Positions 45,302 through 54,599 of a DNA stretch of 64,000 nucleotides are shown here, piece by piece. The position numbers were made by a program, and so were the translations under genes. Below the pieces are notes generated by a model. The model did not search any database. It saw nothing but the letters and a program-made list of their open reading frames with translations, and was not told where the DNA came from. Location of the stretch: the NCBI RefSeq assembly GCF_028656955.1, contig NZ_JAMDGY010000016.1:51271-115270 (forward strand), given 5' to 3'. Position 1 is the first letter of the stretch; every line of letters begins with the position of its first letter. Source of the DNA: Pseudomonas fontis (GTDB lineage: Bacteria > Pseudomonadota > Gammaproteobacteria > Pseudomonadales > Pseudomonadaceae).

Positions 45302-45679
45302 ATGCGCCAACCCGATATCGAGATCTACCTGAAAGACGCTGACGTCGATCACAAACAGATCGCCGCCTGGCTCGGTGCCGCACTGGGTGAGTGCAGCGAC
45401 TGGACGCAAAAAGGCCAGACCTACAAGTGCACGGCCGGGGGCATTGCTGTTACCTGGTTACCGAAGGCTGTAGGGAAATGGAACAGCTTGTACCTGGAAA
45501 GTGACAAAACCCCGTGGGACGACGACATCGCCTGTGCCCGCGCCGCCTTTGCCGCGCTCAATGTCGAAGTGCGTTGTGCACCCGGCAGCTGGGTCGAGGA
45601 AGAAGGTGAAGAAGATGCCGATCGCTGGATCCGCATCAGTGCCGACGGTGAAGAAGAGATTACCTGGCGCACCAGCTGA
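45302..45679 (+). CDS. Conserved hypothetical protein
   Basis: A 125-residue acidic soluble protein without signal peptide or membrane helix. It carries a Trp-rich middle (WLGAALGECSDWTQKG, TWLPKAVGKWNSLYLE) and a very acidic end (EEEGEEDADRW...DGEEEITW). I know no function. The ATG at 45302 follows a GGAGAA ribosome-binding site, 19 nt after rlmA, so it is probably in the dapE-rlmA operon. A gene in this place next to a cold-shock gene is also found in PAO1 as I remember it. Confidence 0.8.
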   Translation: MRQPDIEIYLKDADVDHKQIAAWLGAALGECSDWTQKGQTYKCTAGGIAVTWLPKAVGKWNSLYLESDKTPWDDDIACARAAFAALNVEVRCAPGSWVEEEGEEDADRWIRISADGEEEITWRTS

Positions 45680-45688
45680 TCGCTTTAC

Positions 45689-45725
45689 GAAAGCCCCGTC
45701 CCGGTGATCCGGCGACGGGCCTTTT
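45689..45725. terminator. Bidirectional terminator between convergent genes
   Basis: AAAGCCCCGTC pairs with GACGGGCCTTT with one mismatch, around a loop region with its own small CCGG palindrome, and is followed by TTTTCGC on the plus strand. It lies 10-40 nt past the end of the dapE-rlmA operon and about 40 nt past the end of the convergent cold-shock gene. Confidence 0.7.
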
Positions 45726-45764
45726 CGCTGATAAGGTGTCTCGCGGCAAACTTGTGGTTCGCGC

Positions 45765-45974
45765 TTACAACCCTACAACATCCTCAGCCTGCAAGCCTTT
45801 CTGGCCTTGAGTCAGGTTGTATTCAACCTGTTGGCCTTCAATCAGGGTGCGATGCCCTTCACCGCGGATCGCGCGGTAATGAACGAAGACGTCTGCACCG
45901 TCCCCACGCTGAATGAAGCCATAACCTTTCGCGTCATTGAACCACTTAACACTTCCAGTCTCACGAGACGACAT
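45765..45974 (-). CDS. Cold-shock family RNA-binding protein
   Basis: A 69-residue single cold-shock domain (OB-fold) that binds single-stranded RNA and DNA. Both RNA-binding motifs are present: RNP1 as KGYGFI near 16-21 and RNP2 as VFVHY near 29-33. The surrounding residues ([15 protein letters not shown]) are typical of the Pseudomonas CapA/CapB/CspA group. The leader upstream is long (about 100 nt), as is usual for thermally regulated csp genes. Which paralogue this is cannot be decided here. Confidence 0.95.
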   Translation of the reverse strand: MSSRETGSVKWFNDAKGYGFIQRGDGADVFVHYRAIRGEGHRTLIEGQQVEYNLTQGQKGLQAEDVVGL

Positions 45975-46077
45975 CTGAACTACTCCGGATTTTTATTTTG
46001 GAATCGCCTTGTTAACGCAGGGCTCTCCTGCCCCACGCTTACGCCGCTTGCCGATTCAACCTGCAAGTGGCGGACCG

Positions 46078-46083
46078 AGTATA
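46078..46083 (-). promoter_or_regulatory. Candidate -10 box and long leader of the cold-shock gene
   Basis: TATACT on the minus strand lies 104 nt before the cold-shock start codon, preceded by an A/T-rich stretch (AAAAAATATTT on the minus strand) that could be an UP element. The implied 5' UTR of about 95 nt is long for this genome and fits mRNA-structure-based cold control. The -35 is not clear. Confidence 0.45.
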
Positions 46084-46197
46084 AGACAGCCAGGAAATAT
46101 TTTTTATGACCGGGTCGCTTTTTGCTGAACTTGCGCGGATACGGCACACTAACCGACCGAGCAAGTACTCGAAATTATTATCCAGAGCACACACCGT

Positions 46198-48696
46198 ATG
46201 ACCCGTTCACCTCTGCGCCGCCTGATCTTCGGCGCCCTGCGCCGCCTGTTGTACCTGTGGGTTCGCTCCGAGACGATCAACCAGTCTTCCTTCACCCTGA
46301 ACCTGGACCGCAGCCGGCCAGTGTTCTACGCCTTGCAGTCGCCGTCGTTGACCGACCTGGTGGTGCTCGACCGCGAGTGCACCAAAGCAGGGCTGCCACG
46401 CCCGGTATTGCCCGTGGCCGTGGGCACGCTGATGGAACCTGCCGCCTTCTTCTACCTGACCCCCGAACCCGACTGGTTCGGCCGCCAGGACAAGCGCGGC
46501 GCCCCGCCGTCCCTGGCGCGGCTGGTGAATGCGGTGAACCAGCAGCCTGAACAGGATGCGCAGATCATTCCGGTCAGCGTGTTCTGGGGCCAGTCGCCGG
46601 CCAGTGAAAACAGCCCGTGGAAGCTGCTGTTCGCCGACAGCTGGGCCGTGACCGGGCGCCTGCGTCGCCTGCTGACCATCCTGATCCTGGGCCGCAAGAC
46701 CCGCGTGCAGTTCTCCGCGCCGATCCACATGCGCGAGCTGGTCGATCACAACAAGGGCCATGAACGCACCGTGCGCATGGCCCAGCGTCTGTTGCGGGTG
46801 CATTTTCGCAACCTGAAGACCGCCGTGATCGGCCCGGACATCTCGCACCGGCGCAACCTGGTCAAGGGCCTGGTCCACGACCCGCTGGTGCGCCAGGCGA
46901 TTGCCGATGAAGCCGAGCGCGAGAAGATCCCGCTGGCCAAGGCTGAAGCCACGGCCCTGCGCTACGGCAACGAGATCGCCTCGGACTACACCTACACCGC
47001 CATCCGTTTCCTTGAAGTGGTGCTGAGCTGGTTCTGGAACAAGATCTACGACGGCATCAAGGTCAACCATATCGAGCAGGTCCAGGCCATCGCGCCGGGG
47101 CATGAAGTCATCTATGTGCCCTGCCATCGCAGCCATATCGACTACCTGCTGCTCTCCTACCTGTTGTTCCGCAACGGCCTGACCCCGCCGCACATCGCCG
47201 CCGGGATCAACCTGAACATGCCGGTGATCGGCGGCCTGCTGCGGCGCGGCGGGGCATTCTTCATGCGCCGCACCTTCAAGGGCAACCCGCTGTACACCGC
47301 CGTGTTCAACGAATACCTGCACACCTTGTTCACCAAGGGCTTCCCGGTGGAGTACTTCGTCGAAGGTGGCCGTTCGCGTACCGGCCGCATGCTGCAACCG
47401 AAAACCGGCATGCTGGCGATCACCCTGCGCAGCTTCCTGCGCTCCTCGCGCACGCCCATCGTCTTCGTGCCGGTGTACATCGGCTATGAGCGCGTGCTGG
47501 AAGGCCGTACCTACCTCGGTGAGCTGCGTGGCGCGACCAAGAAGAAGGAGTCGATCTTCGACATCTTCAAGGTCATCGGTGCACTCAAGCAGCGCTTCGG
47601 CCAGGTCGCGGTCAACTTCGGCGAGCCGATCCGCCTGGGGCAGTTCCTTGACCAGCAGCAACCGGGCTGGCGCGAGCTGGATCACGGCCCGCAATTCAAG
47701 CCGGCGTGGCTCAACGAGGCCACGTCGCGCCTGGGTGAAAAAGTCGCCCAGCACCTGAACGAAGCCGCCGCGATCAACCCGGTCAACCTGGTGGCCCTGG
47801 CCCTGCTCTCGACCACTCGCCTGGCCCTGGACGAACGTGCCCTGGCGCGGGTGCTCGACCTGTACCTGGCGTTGCTGCGCAAAGTACCCTACTCGCCGCA
47901 CACCACCCTGCCTGAAGGCGATGGCCTGGCGCTGATCAGCCATGCCCGTGGCATGGACCTGCTCGCCGAGCAACAGGACGCCCTGGGGCGCATCCTGTAC
48001 CTGGACGAGCAGAACGCGGTGCTGATGACCTACTACCGCAACAACGTCCTGCACATCTTTGCCCTGCCGGCATTGCTGGCGAGCTTCTTCCAGAGCAGTT
48101 CGCGGATGAGCCGCGAGCTGATGCTGCAGTACACCAAGGCGTTGTACCCGTACCTGCAATCGGAGCTGTTCATCCGCTGGTCCAGCGACGAACTCGACGG
48201 CGTGGTCGACCAGTGGCTGGAGGCCTTCGTCGAACAGGGCCTGCTGCGTTTCGAGAATGGCGTGTACCTGCGCCCGGCCCCGAGCTCACGGCAGTTCGTG
48301 CTGCTGACCCTGCTGGCGCGGGCGATCACCCAGACCCTGCAGCGGTTCTACATGGCAACGGCGCTGCTGCTCAACAGCGGGCAGAACACCCTGAGCGCCG
48401 AAGAGCTGGAAGACCTGTGCGTGGTCATGGCCCAGCGCCTGTCGATCCTGCATGGGCTCAATGCCCCGGAATTCTTTGACAAGAGCCTGTTCCGGCATTT
48501 CATCCAGACCCTGATCGAGCAAGGCGTGCTGCGCCCGGATGAAGCCGGCAAGCTCGGCTACCATGAGAAGTTGAGCGAGCTGGCGGAAGGCGCGGCCAAG
48601 CGGGTGCTGTCGGCGGAGATTCGCCTGTCGATCCGCCAGGTGGCGCTGCACCGCAACGAAGAGCCGGGGGATACCCCGGCCATTGAACCTGTTTAA
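46198..48696 (+). CDS. plsB: Glycerol-3-phosphate 1-O-acyltransferase
   Basis: Inner-membrane enzyme that acylates sn-glycerol 3-phosphate from acyl-CoA or acyl-ACP, starting phospholipid synthesis. The 832-residue protein matches the long PlsB family. The catalytic HX4D motif is CHRSHIDYL (His 310, Asp 315), followed by the glycerol-phosphate binding blocks ([13 protein letters not shown] near 352, [11 protein letters not shown] near 386, and [12 protein letters not shown] near 421). It is divergent from the cold-shock gene, with the start at the first ATG of the frame. Confidence 0.96.
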   Translation: MTRSPLRRLIFGALRRLLYLWVRSETINQSSFTLNLDRSRPVFYALQSPSLTDLVVLDRECTKAGLPRPVLPVAVGTLMEPAAFFYLTPEPDWFGRQDKRGAPPSLARLVNAVNQQPEQDAQIIPVSVFWGQSPASENSPWKLLFADSWAVTGRLRRLLTILILGRKTRVQFSAPIHMRELVDHNKGHERTVRMAQRLLRVHFRNLKTAVIGPDISHRRNLVKGLVHDPLVRQAIADEAEREKIPLAKAEATALRYGNEIASDYTYTAIRFLEVVLSWFWNKIYDGIKVNHIEQVQAIAPGHEVIYVPCHRSHIDYLLLSYLLFRNGLTPPHIAAGINLNMPVIGGLLRRGGAFFMRRTFKGNPLYTAVFNEYLHTLFTKGFPVEYFVEGGRSRTGRMLQPKTGMLAITLRSFLRSSRTPIVFVPVYIGYERVLEGRTYLGELRGATKKKESIFDIFKVIGALKQRFGQVAVNFGEPIRLGQFLDQQQPGWRELDHGPQFKPAWLNEATSRLGEKVAQHLNEAAAINPVNLVALALLSTTRLALDERALARVLDLYLALLRKVPYSPHTTLPEGDGLALISHARGMDLLAEQQDALGRILYLDEQNAVLMTYYRNNVLHIFALPALLASFFQSSSRMSRELMLQYTKALYPYLQSELFIRWSSDELDGVVDQWLEAFVEQGLLRFENGVYLRPAPSSRQFVLLTLLARAITQTLQRFYMATALLLNSGQNTLSAEELEDLCVVMAQRLSILHGLNAPEFFDKSLFRHFIQTLIEQGVLRPDEAGKLGYHEKLSELAEGAAKRVLSAEIRLSIRQVALHRNEEPGDTPAIEPV

Positions 48697-48702
48697 GTGA
48701 AA

Positions 48703-48727
48703 ACGGGCGCCACTCAATGGCGCCCGT
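48703..48727 (+). terminator. Hairpin after plsB
   Basis: ACGGGCGCCA and TGGCGCCCGT form a perfect 10-bp stem with a CTCAA loop, 7 nt past the plsB stop. No T-run follows; instead AAAGGAG, the ribosome-binding site of the next gene, comes at once. It may separate or stabilise parts of a plsB-ybaY message. Confidence 0.5.
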
Positions 48728-48742
48728 GCAAAGGAGAGAGTA

Positions 48743-49141
48743 ATGAAGAAATTGACCCTGGCCGTCCTCGGCACCCTGCTCGCCGCGTGCAGCAGCACCC
48801 CGGCACCGACCAAGGCCAGCCTGGATGGCGAAGTGTTCTACCTGCAACGCATCGCCTTGCCACCGGCAGCAACATTGACCGTGAGCCTGCAGGACGTCTC
48901 GCTGATGGACGCTCCGGCGGTGACCCTGGCCAGCCAGAACGGCCCGGTCAAAGGCCAGGTGCCGCTGCCGTTCCACCTGAGCTACGACCCGGCGCAGATC
49001 AAGCCTGGCCACCGCTATTCGGTGAGCGCGCGCATCGAGCTGGATGGCAAGCTGCTGTTCATCAATACCATGCACCATGGCGTCCAGCTTGATGGCAGTG
49101 ATGCCCAGCCGGTGCGCATCCAGGTCGACCAGGTCCGTTGA
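48743..49141 (+). CDS. YbaY-family lipoprotein
   Basis: A 132-residue predicted lipoprotein. The signal peptide MKKLTLAVLGTLLAAC ends in a lipobox with the modified Cys at 16. The mature part is a small beta-rich domain (DGEVFYLQRIALPPAATLTVSLQDVSLMDAP) of the type annotated YbaY/DUF4377-related in gammaproteobacteria; its function is unknown. The residue after the Cys is Ser, which would favour outer-membrane sorting. It is 46 nt past plsB, with GGAG upstream. Confidence 0.82.
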   Translation: MKKLTLAVLGTLLAACSSTPAPTKASLDGEVFYLQRIALPPAATLTVSLQDVSLMDAPAVTLASQNGPVKGQVPLPFHLSYDPAQIKPGHRYSVSARIELDGKLLFINTMHHGVQLDGSDAQPVRIQVDQVR

Positions 49142-49174
49142 TCGTTCGTCTTCAGTTGAGATAAGGAAATTGTC

Positions 49175-49864
49175 ATGTTTCGTCCTGCTTTGACCTTTAC
49201 CGGCCTGTGTGCCGGCCTGCTGCTGTCGGCCAGCGCACTGGCGCTGTCGCTCGGCGACCTGTCGCAAAAAGACGCCACTGGCGGCCTGAAGGACGCCCTG
49301 ACGCAAGGTGCGCAGGTTGCCGTCAAGCAACTCGGCACCCCGGGTGGCTTCAGCGCCAATCCGGAGGTACGTATCGAGTTGCCGGGTAGCCTGGGCAAGG
49401 TGGCCAAGAAGCTCAAGACCTTTGGCATGGGGGCCCAGGTCGAAGAGCTGGAAACCAGCATGAACAAGGCGGCTGAAGCGGCCGTGCCACAGGCGCAGGC
49501 GCTGCTGGTGGATGCCGTGAAGAAGATGAGCGTTGAAGATGCCAAGGGCATTCTCAGCGGTGGCAAGGATTCGGCGACCCAGTACCTGAGCAAGAGCAGC
49601 CGCGAACAGATCCGTGCCAAATTCCTGCCTATCGTCAAGCAGGCGACCGACAAGGTGGGCCTGGCGCAGCAGTACAACAAGTTTGCCGGGCAAGCGGCAT
49701 CTCTCGGCGTAGTGGATGCAAATAGCACCAACCTTGAAGGCTATGTAACCGAACAAGCGCTCAATGGTTTGTTCGAGATGATCGGCAAGCAGGAAGAGGC
49801 GATTCGCCAGAACCCTGCGGCAGCGGCGACCAGCCTGGCCAAGAAGGTCTTTGGCACGCTCTAA
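49175..49864 (+). CDS. DUF4197 domain-containing exported protein
   Basis: A 229-residue protein with an N-terminal signal peptide (about 1-23, LLLSASALALS) and an almost entirely helical mature region (LGDLSQKDATGGLKDALTQGAQVAVKQLG...), which corresponds to DUF4197. A C-terminal segment YVTEQALNGLFEMIGKQE is typical. The role of this family is unknown; it is probably periplasmic. It follows the lipoprotein by 33 nt and ends just before a long palindromic repeat. Confidence 0.85.
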   Translation: MFRPALTFTGLCAGLLLSASALALSLGDLSQKDATGGLKDALTQGAQVAVKQLGTPGGFSANPEVRIELPGSLGKVAKKLKTFGMGAQVEELETSMNKAAEAAVPQAQALLVDAVKKMSVEDAKGILSGGKDSATQYLSKSSREQIRAKFLPIVKQATDKVGLAQQYNKFAGQAASLGVVDANSTNLEGYVTEQALNGLFEMIGKQEEAIRQNPAAAATSLAKKVFGTL

Positions 49865-49875
49865 GACGCAAACTT

Positions 49876-49971
49876 TGTAGCCGCTGCCGTCAGGCTGCGC
49901 TGGAGTCCGCAAGGGCTCCCAACAGCTGCGCCTGCGTTGCAGGCGAGCGCAGCCTGGCGGCAGCGGCTACA
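49876..49971. repeat. 96-bp palindromic repeat, copy 1
   Basis: The ends TGTAGCCGCTGCC and GGCAGCGGCTACA are complementary, with further pairing inwards (AGGCTGCG/CGCAGCCT, CGCCTGCG area). The whole unit matches, in reverse complement and nearly base for base, the element at 56873-56967. It lies between two convergent genes and can form a large hairpin on either transcript. Confidence 0.85.
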
Positions 49972-49986
49972 GGTTTACGTGAACGC

Positions 49987-50304
49987 TCAGGGTGATGTCA
50001 GCGTAATCAGGTAACTGCCCGTACGGATCCGAGCCCCTGCACTGTCAACCAACTGGTATTGCCCCTCCTCCCCCCGCACCGCACGCAGCCGCACCGGCTT
50101 GCCTGCGCCGGTAACCCGCTCCACGTTCAGTGCACTGCTGGGCAGCGGCACCGGGCAACTCATCTTCAAGGTAGACCCCGGCTGCAGACCGCCAGCACAG
50201 CTACGCTCGACAATCGCCCCCTGAAAATGAATCACACCTTGCGCCTGCACCGTTGCGGCCAGGCACACCCCGATTGAAACAACAACGCCATGCCATGAAT
50301 TCAT
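49987..50304 (-). CDS. Small exported protein resembling a fimbrial subunit
   Basis: A 105-residue protein with a signal peptide (about 1-22, VQA cut). The mature start GVIHFQGAIVERSC and a later MSCP give a Cys pair, the pattern seen in type 1/chaperone-usher pilin domains (GxIxFxGxIxxxxC). No usher or chaperone gene is nearby, so it is an orphan of unknown role. It is read in the same direction as the efflux operon, 70 nt after mexK, and may be its last gene. Confidence 0.65.
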   Translation of the reverse strand: MNSWHGVVVSIGVCLAATVQAQGVIHFQGAIVERSCAGGLQPGSTLKMSCPVPLPSSALNVERVTGAGKPVRLRAVRGEEGQYQLVDSAGARIRTGSYLITLTSP

Positions 50305-50374
50305 GTCGCGTGCTCCTTATCTGAATGAGCACTGTGTTGTCCCTTGCACAGTGAATCTCATCCAGCATAGCCGC

Positions 50375-53300
50375 TCACACTTTCTTGACCCTGAACCACG
50401 CCGCATACAACGCCGGCAAGAACAGCAAGGTCAACGCCGTCGCCACGATCAACCCACCCATGATCGCCACCGCCATCGGCCCGAAGAACACGCTGCGCGA
50501 CAGCGGAATCATCGCCAGCACCGCCGCCAATGCCGTCAGCACAATCGGTCGGAAGCGGCGTACCGTCGCCTCGATGATCGCCTGCCACTGGTCCAGGCCG
50601 GCCTTGATGTCCTGCTCGATCTGGTCCACCAGGATCACCGAGTTGCGCATGATCATCCCCGACAGCGCAATCGTCCCCAGCATCGCCACAAAGCCGAACG
50701 GCTGCCGGAACACCAGCAGGAACAAGGTCACTCCAATCAGCCCCAGCGGCGCAGTCAGGAACACCATCACCGTGCGCGAGAAACTGCGCAACTGCAGCAT
50801 CAGCAAGGTCAGCACCACCACGATGAACAGCGGCACGCCGGCGTTCACCGACTTCTGCCCACGGGTGGAATCTTCCACCGTACCGCCCACTTCCAGCAGG
50901 TAGCCGTCCGGCAGTTCCGCGCGCACCCCATCGAGGGTCGGCAGGATCTGCTTGACCAGGGTCACCGGCTGCTCTTTGCCGTAGATATCCGCACGCACCG
51001 TCACGTTCGGCAGGCGGTTGCGGTGCCAGATGATGCCTTCCTCGAAGCCATATTCCAGCGTGGCGATCTGCGACAACGCCACGCTCTGGCCGTTGTCGGT
51101 CGGCACCGCCAGGCTTGGCAGCGCAGACAGCTCGTTACGCTCCTTCGGCGTGCCACGCAGCAGGATCTCGATCAACTCGTTGTCTTCGCGGTACTGGCTG
51201 ACGCTGGAGCCGGTCAGCGAGCTTTGCAGGAAGGTCGACAGTGCCGAGGTACTCACCCCCAGCGCCCGCGCCCGCTCCTGGTCGATGTTCAAGTAGACCA
51301 CCTTGCTCGGCTCTTCCCAGTCCAGGTGCACGTTCACCACATGCGGGTTCTCGCGCACTTTGGCCGCGACCTTGCGCGCCAGCGCCCGCACCTGCTCGAT
51401 ATGCTCGCCAGTCACGCGGAACTGCACCGGGTAGCCAACCGGTGGGCCGTTCTCAAGACGGGTGACCCGTGAACGCAACTCCGGGAACTGCTCGTTGAGG
51501 ATCGCAATCAGCCAACTGCGCAGCTCTTCACGCTCTTCGATGGTCTTGGCCAGCACGACGAACTGGGCAAAGCTTGCGGCCGGCAATTGCTGGTCCAGCG
51601 GCAGGTAGAAGCGCGGCGAGCCGGTGCCCACGTAGGCTACATAGTTGTCGATGCCGGTATGCTCCTTGAGCATCGCCTCCAGCCGCTTGACCTTCTCGGT
51701 GGTGTTGCTCAGCGACACGCCTTCCGCCAGCTTCAGGTCGACCATCAGCTCCAGTCGCCCGGAAGCCGGGAAGAACTGCTGCGGTACAAAGCGGAACAAC
51801 AGGATGCTGCCAATGAACAGGCCGATAGTCAGCACGATCACCGTCTTGCGCCGGCGTACGCACCAGCCCACCAGGCGACGCACGCGCTGGTAGAACGGCG
51901 TGCCGTAGGGGTCGGGGCCGCCTTCATGGCTGCCGTGCTTTTCGGCGTGACGCTTGGCCAGGTCCGGCAGCAGCCGCTCGCCCAGGTACGGCACGAACAC
52001 CACCGCCGCGACCCAGGAGGCCAGCAGGGCAATCGTCACCACCTGGAAGATCGATCGGGTGTACTCGCCGGTGCCCGACTGCGCGGTGGCAATCGGCAGG
52101 AAGCCCGCCGCCGTGATCAACGTACCGGTGAGCATCGGGAAGGCCGTGCTGGTCCAGGCATAGCTGGCCGCCTTGAAGCGGTCAAAACCCTGCTCCATCT
52201 TGATCGCCATCATTTCCACGGCAATGATCGCGTCATCCACCAGCAGCCCCAGCGCCAGCACCAGCGCGCCGAGGGAAATCTTGTGCAAGCCGATGCCCAG
52301 GTAATACATGGTGGCGAAGGTCATCGCCAGCACCAGCGGGATGGCCAGCGCGACCACCAGGCCGGTACGCATGCCCAGGGAGAAGAAGCTCACCAGCAGC
52401 ACGATGGCCAGCGCCTCGACCAGTACCTGGACGAACTCGCCCACGCCGGTCTTCACCGCCGCTGGCTGATCCGATACCTTGCGCAGCTCCATGCCGGCCG
52501 GCAGGTTCTGGGTGATGCGGGCAAAGTCCGCTTCCAGTGCCTTGCCCAACACCAGGATGTCGCCACCCGGTTTCATCGACACGGCCAGCCCGATGGCATC
52601 CTCGCCCATGAAGCGCATACGCGGTGCCGGTGGGTCGTTGAAGCCACGGTAGACCTTGGCCACATCGCTGATATGGAAGGTGCGGTCGCCCACCCGAATC
52701 GGGAACTGCTCGATCTGCTCCACGGTATTGAAGCGCCCGGTCACGCGCAGTTGCAGGCGTTCACTCGGGGTTTCGAAGAAGCCTGCGGTACTCACCGCGT
52801 TCTGCTCTTCCAGGGCCTTCTGCACGGCCGCCAGTGGCAGGCCGAGGGTGGCCAGCTTGAGGTTGGACAGCTCGATCCAGATCTTCTCGTCCTGCAAACC
52901 GAGCAACTCGACCTTGCCGACATCCTTGACCCGTTGCAGCTGGATCTGGATACGGTCGGCATAGTCCTTGAGCACCGCGTAGTCAAAGCCTGCGCCGGTC
53001 AACGCATAGATATTGCCGAAGGTGGTGCCGAATTCATCGTTGAAGAACGGCCCCTGGATACCCGGCGGCAAGGTATGCCGGATGTCGGCAACCTTCTTGC
53101 GGATCTGGTACCAGAGCTCGGGGATATCAGCCGAATGCATCGAGTCGCGGGCCATGAAGGTGACCTGGGACTCGCCAGGGCGGGAGAACGAGACGATCTT
53201 CTCGTACTCGCCGGTCTCCATCAGCTTCTTTTCAATGCGCTCGGTGACCTGGCGCGAAACTTCTTCGGCACTCGCGCCCGGCCAGATGGTGCGGATGACC

Positions 53301-53440
53301 ATGGCCTTGAAGGTAAATGGCGGGTCTTCACTCTGCCCCAACTTGGTGTAGGACAAGGCGCCGACCACAGCCAGCAAAATCATCAGGAACAGTACGATCT
53401 GGCGATTGCGCAGCGCCCAGGCGGAAAGGTTGAAACCCAT
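50375..53440 (-). CDS. mexK: RND efflux transporter, inner-membrane pump (MexK-like)
   Basis: Proton-driven drug exporter of the HAE1/RND class. The 1021-residue protein has twelve membrane helices with two large periplasmic loops; the proton-relay acidic pair is in GLLVDDAIIAVEMM near 400-413, and GESQVTF and AEGVSLSNTTEKV lie in the porter loops. plsB downstream and mexJ, mexL and rsmJ upstream are the PAO1 mexK neighbours, which supports orthology. Start follows mexJ after 6 nt. Substrates cannot be read from sequence; PAO1 MexJK exports triclosan and, with OprM, some antibiotics. Confidence 0.88.
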   Translation of the reverse strand: MGFNLSAWALRNRQIVLFLMILLAVVGALSYTKLGQSEDPPFTFKAMVIRTIWPGASAEEVSRQVTERIEKKLMETGEYEKIVSFSRPGESQVTFMARDSMHSADIPELWYQIRKKVADIRHTLPPGIQGPFFNDEFGTTFGNIYALTGAGFDYAVLKDYADRIQIQLQRVKDVGKVELLGLQDEKIWIELSNLKLATLGLPLAAVQKALEEQNAVSTAGFFETPSERLQLRVTGRFNTVEQIEQFPIRVGDRTFHISDVAKVYRGFNDPPAPRMRFMGEDAIGLAVSMKPGGDILVLGKALEADFARITQNLPAGMELRKVSDQPAAVKTGVGEFVQVLVEALAIVLLVSFFSLGMRTGLVVALAIPLVLAMTFATMYYLGIGLHKISLGALVLALGLLVDDAIIAVEMMAIKMEQGFDRFKAASYAWTSTAFPMLTGTLITAAGFLPIATAQSGTGEYTRSIFQVVTIALLASWVAAVVFVPYLGERLLPDLAKRHAEKHGSHEGGPDPYGTPFYQRVRRLVGWCVRRRKTVIVLTIGLFIGSILLFRFVPQQFFPASGRLELMVDLKLAEGVSLSNTTEKVKRLEAMLKEHTGIDNYVAYVGTGSPRFYLPLDQQLPAASFAQFVVLAKTIEEREELRSWLIAILNEQFPELRSRVTRLENGPPVGYPVQFRVTGEHIEQVRALARKVAAKVRENPHVVNVHLDWEEPSKVVYLNIDQERARALGVSTSALSTFLQSSLTGSSVSQYREDNELIEILLRGTPKERNELSALPSLAVPTDNGQSVALSQIATLEYGFEEGIIWHRNRLPNVTVRADIYGKEQPVTLVKQILPTLDGVRAELPDGYLLEVGGTVEDSTRGQKSVNAGVPLFIVVVLTLLMLQLRSFSRTVMVFLTAPLGLIGVTLFLLVFRQPFGFVAMLGTIALSGMIMRNSVILVDQIEQDIKAGLDQWQAIIEATVRRFRPIVLTALAAVLAMIPLSRSVFFGPMAVAIMGGLIVATALTLLFLPALYAAWFRVKKV

Positions 53441-53446
53441 CGGGAC

Positions 53447-54547
53447 TTACTCCTTGGCCGCCAGATTCACCACACGGTTGGACCGGTCCACCGGTCGCAC
53501 TTGTTCACCTTCGTGCAGCACATGGCCGCCGGCGGCCACTACCCAGTCCGAAGCGTTGAGGCCTTCCAGCACGGGCACGGTCTTCTCACCGTAGGCACCC
53601 AGACGCACCGGCACGCGCTTGAGGGTGTTGTTGCCATCGACCCGCCAGACATAGGCCTGGCCGTTCTCCGCGCTGACCGCCGACAACGGCACCGCCAGCG
53701 GCACCTGTTCGGCATGCGCGATGAATACCCGGGCGCTCTGCCCCAGCTCTGCCGGGACCTTGCCGGCGCTGAAGGCAATGCGCGCGGCGAAGGTGCGCGA
53801 GCGCGGGTCGGCGGCCGGCGAGAGTTCGCGGATGCGCCCGTCAAAGTGCGCGTCTGGCTGCGACCACAGTTCTACCGTGACCGGCTGGCCAACCTTGAAG
53901 CGGCCAAAATTCTGCTCCGGCAGGCTGATCAGGACTTCGCGCTCACCATCGGCAGCCACGGTGAACACCGTTTGCCCTGCGGCGACGACCTGCCCCACTT
54001 CAACCTGGCGCTTGGCGACGACGCCATCCTGCGAAGCACGCAACACCGCATATTCAGCCTGGTTGCCGGCCACATCGAATTCGGCACGCACCTGTTTGAC
54101 CCGGGCCAGGCCCGCGCGGTAAAGGTTTTCGGCATTGTCGTACTGGGAATGGCTGACCATCTGCTTGTCGAACAGGGTCTTGTAGCGATCACGCTCGGCC
54201 TTGACCAGGTTCAGGTTGGCCTCGGCGGCGGCAACCTGGGCCCGCGTGGCCTCCAGTTGCAGGCGTACGTCTTGCGGGTCCAGTTCGGCGAGGGCCTGGT
54301 TGGCCTTGACCCGCTGGCCCTCCTCCACCAGCCGTCGGCTGACCTTGCCACCAATGCGGAACGCCAACTCCGGCTCGAAGCGCGCGCGCACCTCGCCAGG
54401 GTAACTGTCGACCGCCGCCGTGGCCGGCTGCGGCTGTACCACCATGGCCGGGCGGATGCTGGTGGTCGGTGCGCTTTCCTGGCCGCAAGCGGTCAGCAAA
54501 AGGCCCAGCGTAAGGGGCAGAGCGAGGGGCAAGGCGAGGCGCAACAT
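53447..54547 (-). CDS. mexJ: RND efflux periplasmic adaptor lipoprotein (MexJ-like)
   Basis: Membrane fusion protein linking the pump to an outer membrane channel. The 366-residue precursor has a lipoprotein signal peptide (MLRLALPLALPLTLGLLLTAC, Cys 21), a split lipoyl domain (about 60-80 and 165-195), an alpha-helical hairpin (about 95-160, EATRAQVAAAEANLNLVKAERDRYKTL) and C-terminal beta-barrel and membrane-proximal domains. It is the first gene of the operon, divergent from the TetR gene. No outer membrane factor is encoded in the window. Confidence 0.9.
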   Translation of the reverse strand: MLRLALPLALPLTLGLLLTACGQESAPTTSIRPAMVVQPQPATAAVDSYPGEVRARFEPELAFRIGGKVSRRLVEEGQRVKANQALAELDPQDVRLQLEATRAQVAAAEANLNLVKAERDRYKTLFDKQMVSHSQYDNAENLYRAGLARVKQVRAEFDVAGNQAEYAVLRASQDGVVAKRQVEVGQVVAAGQTVFTVAADGEREVLISLPEQNFGRFKVGQPVTVELWSQPDAHFDGRIRELSPAADPRSRTFAARIAFSAGKVPAELGQSARVFIAHAEQVPLAVPLSAVSAENGQAYVWRVDGNNTLKRVPVRLGAYGEKTVPVLEGLNASDWVVAAGGHVLHEGEQVRPVDRSNRVVNLAAKE

Positions 54548-54583
54548 GATGGAGGACCTTTCGCAAATGACACTTCGAATATT

Positions 54584-54599
54584 TATACTGGCGGGTATA
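54584..54599. promoter_or_regulatory. Operator candidate in the mexJ/mexL divergent region
   Basis: TATAC-N6-GTATA lies 37 nt upstream of mexJ, flanked by AT-rich arms (ATTTATAC ... GTATATTAAAT). On the minus strand it overlaps a TATAAA that could be the mexJ -10 box. TetR repressors often bind such dyads over the promoter. Binding is inferred, not shown. Confidence 0.55.
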
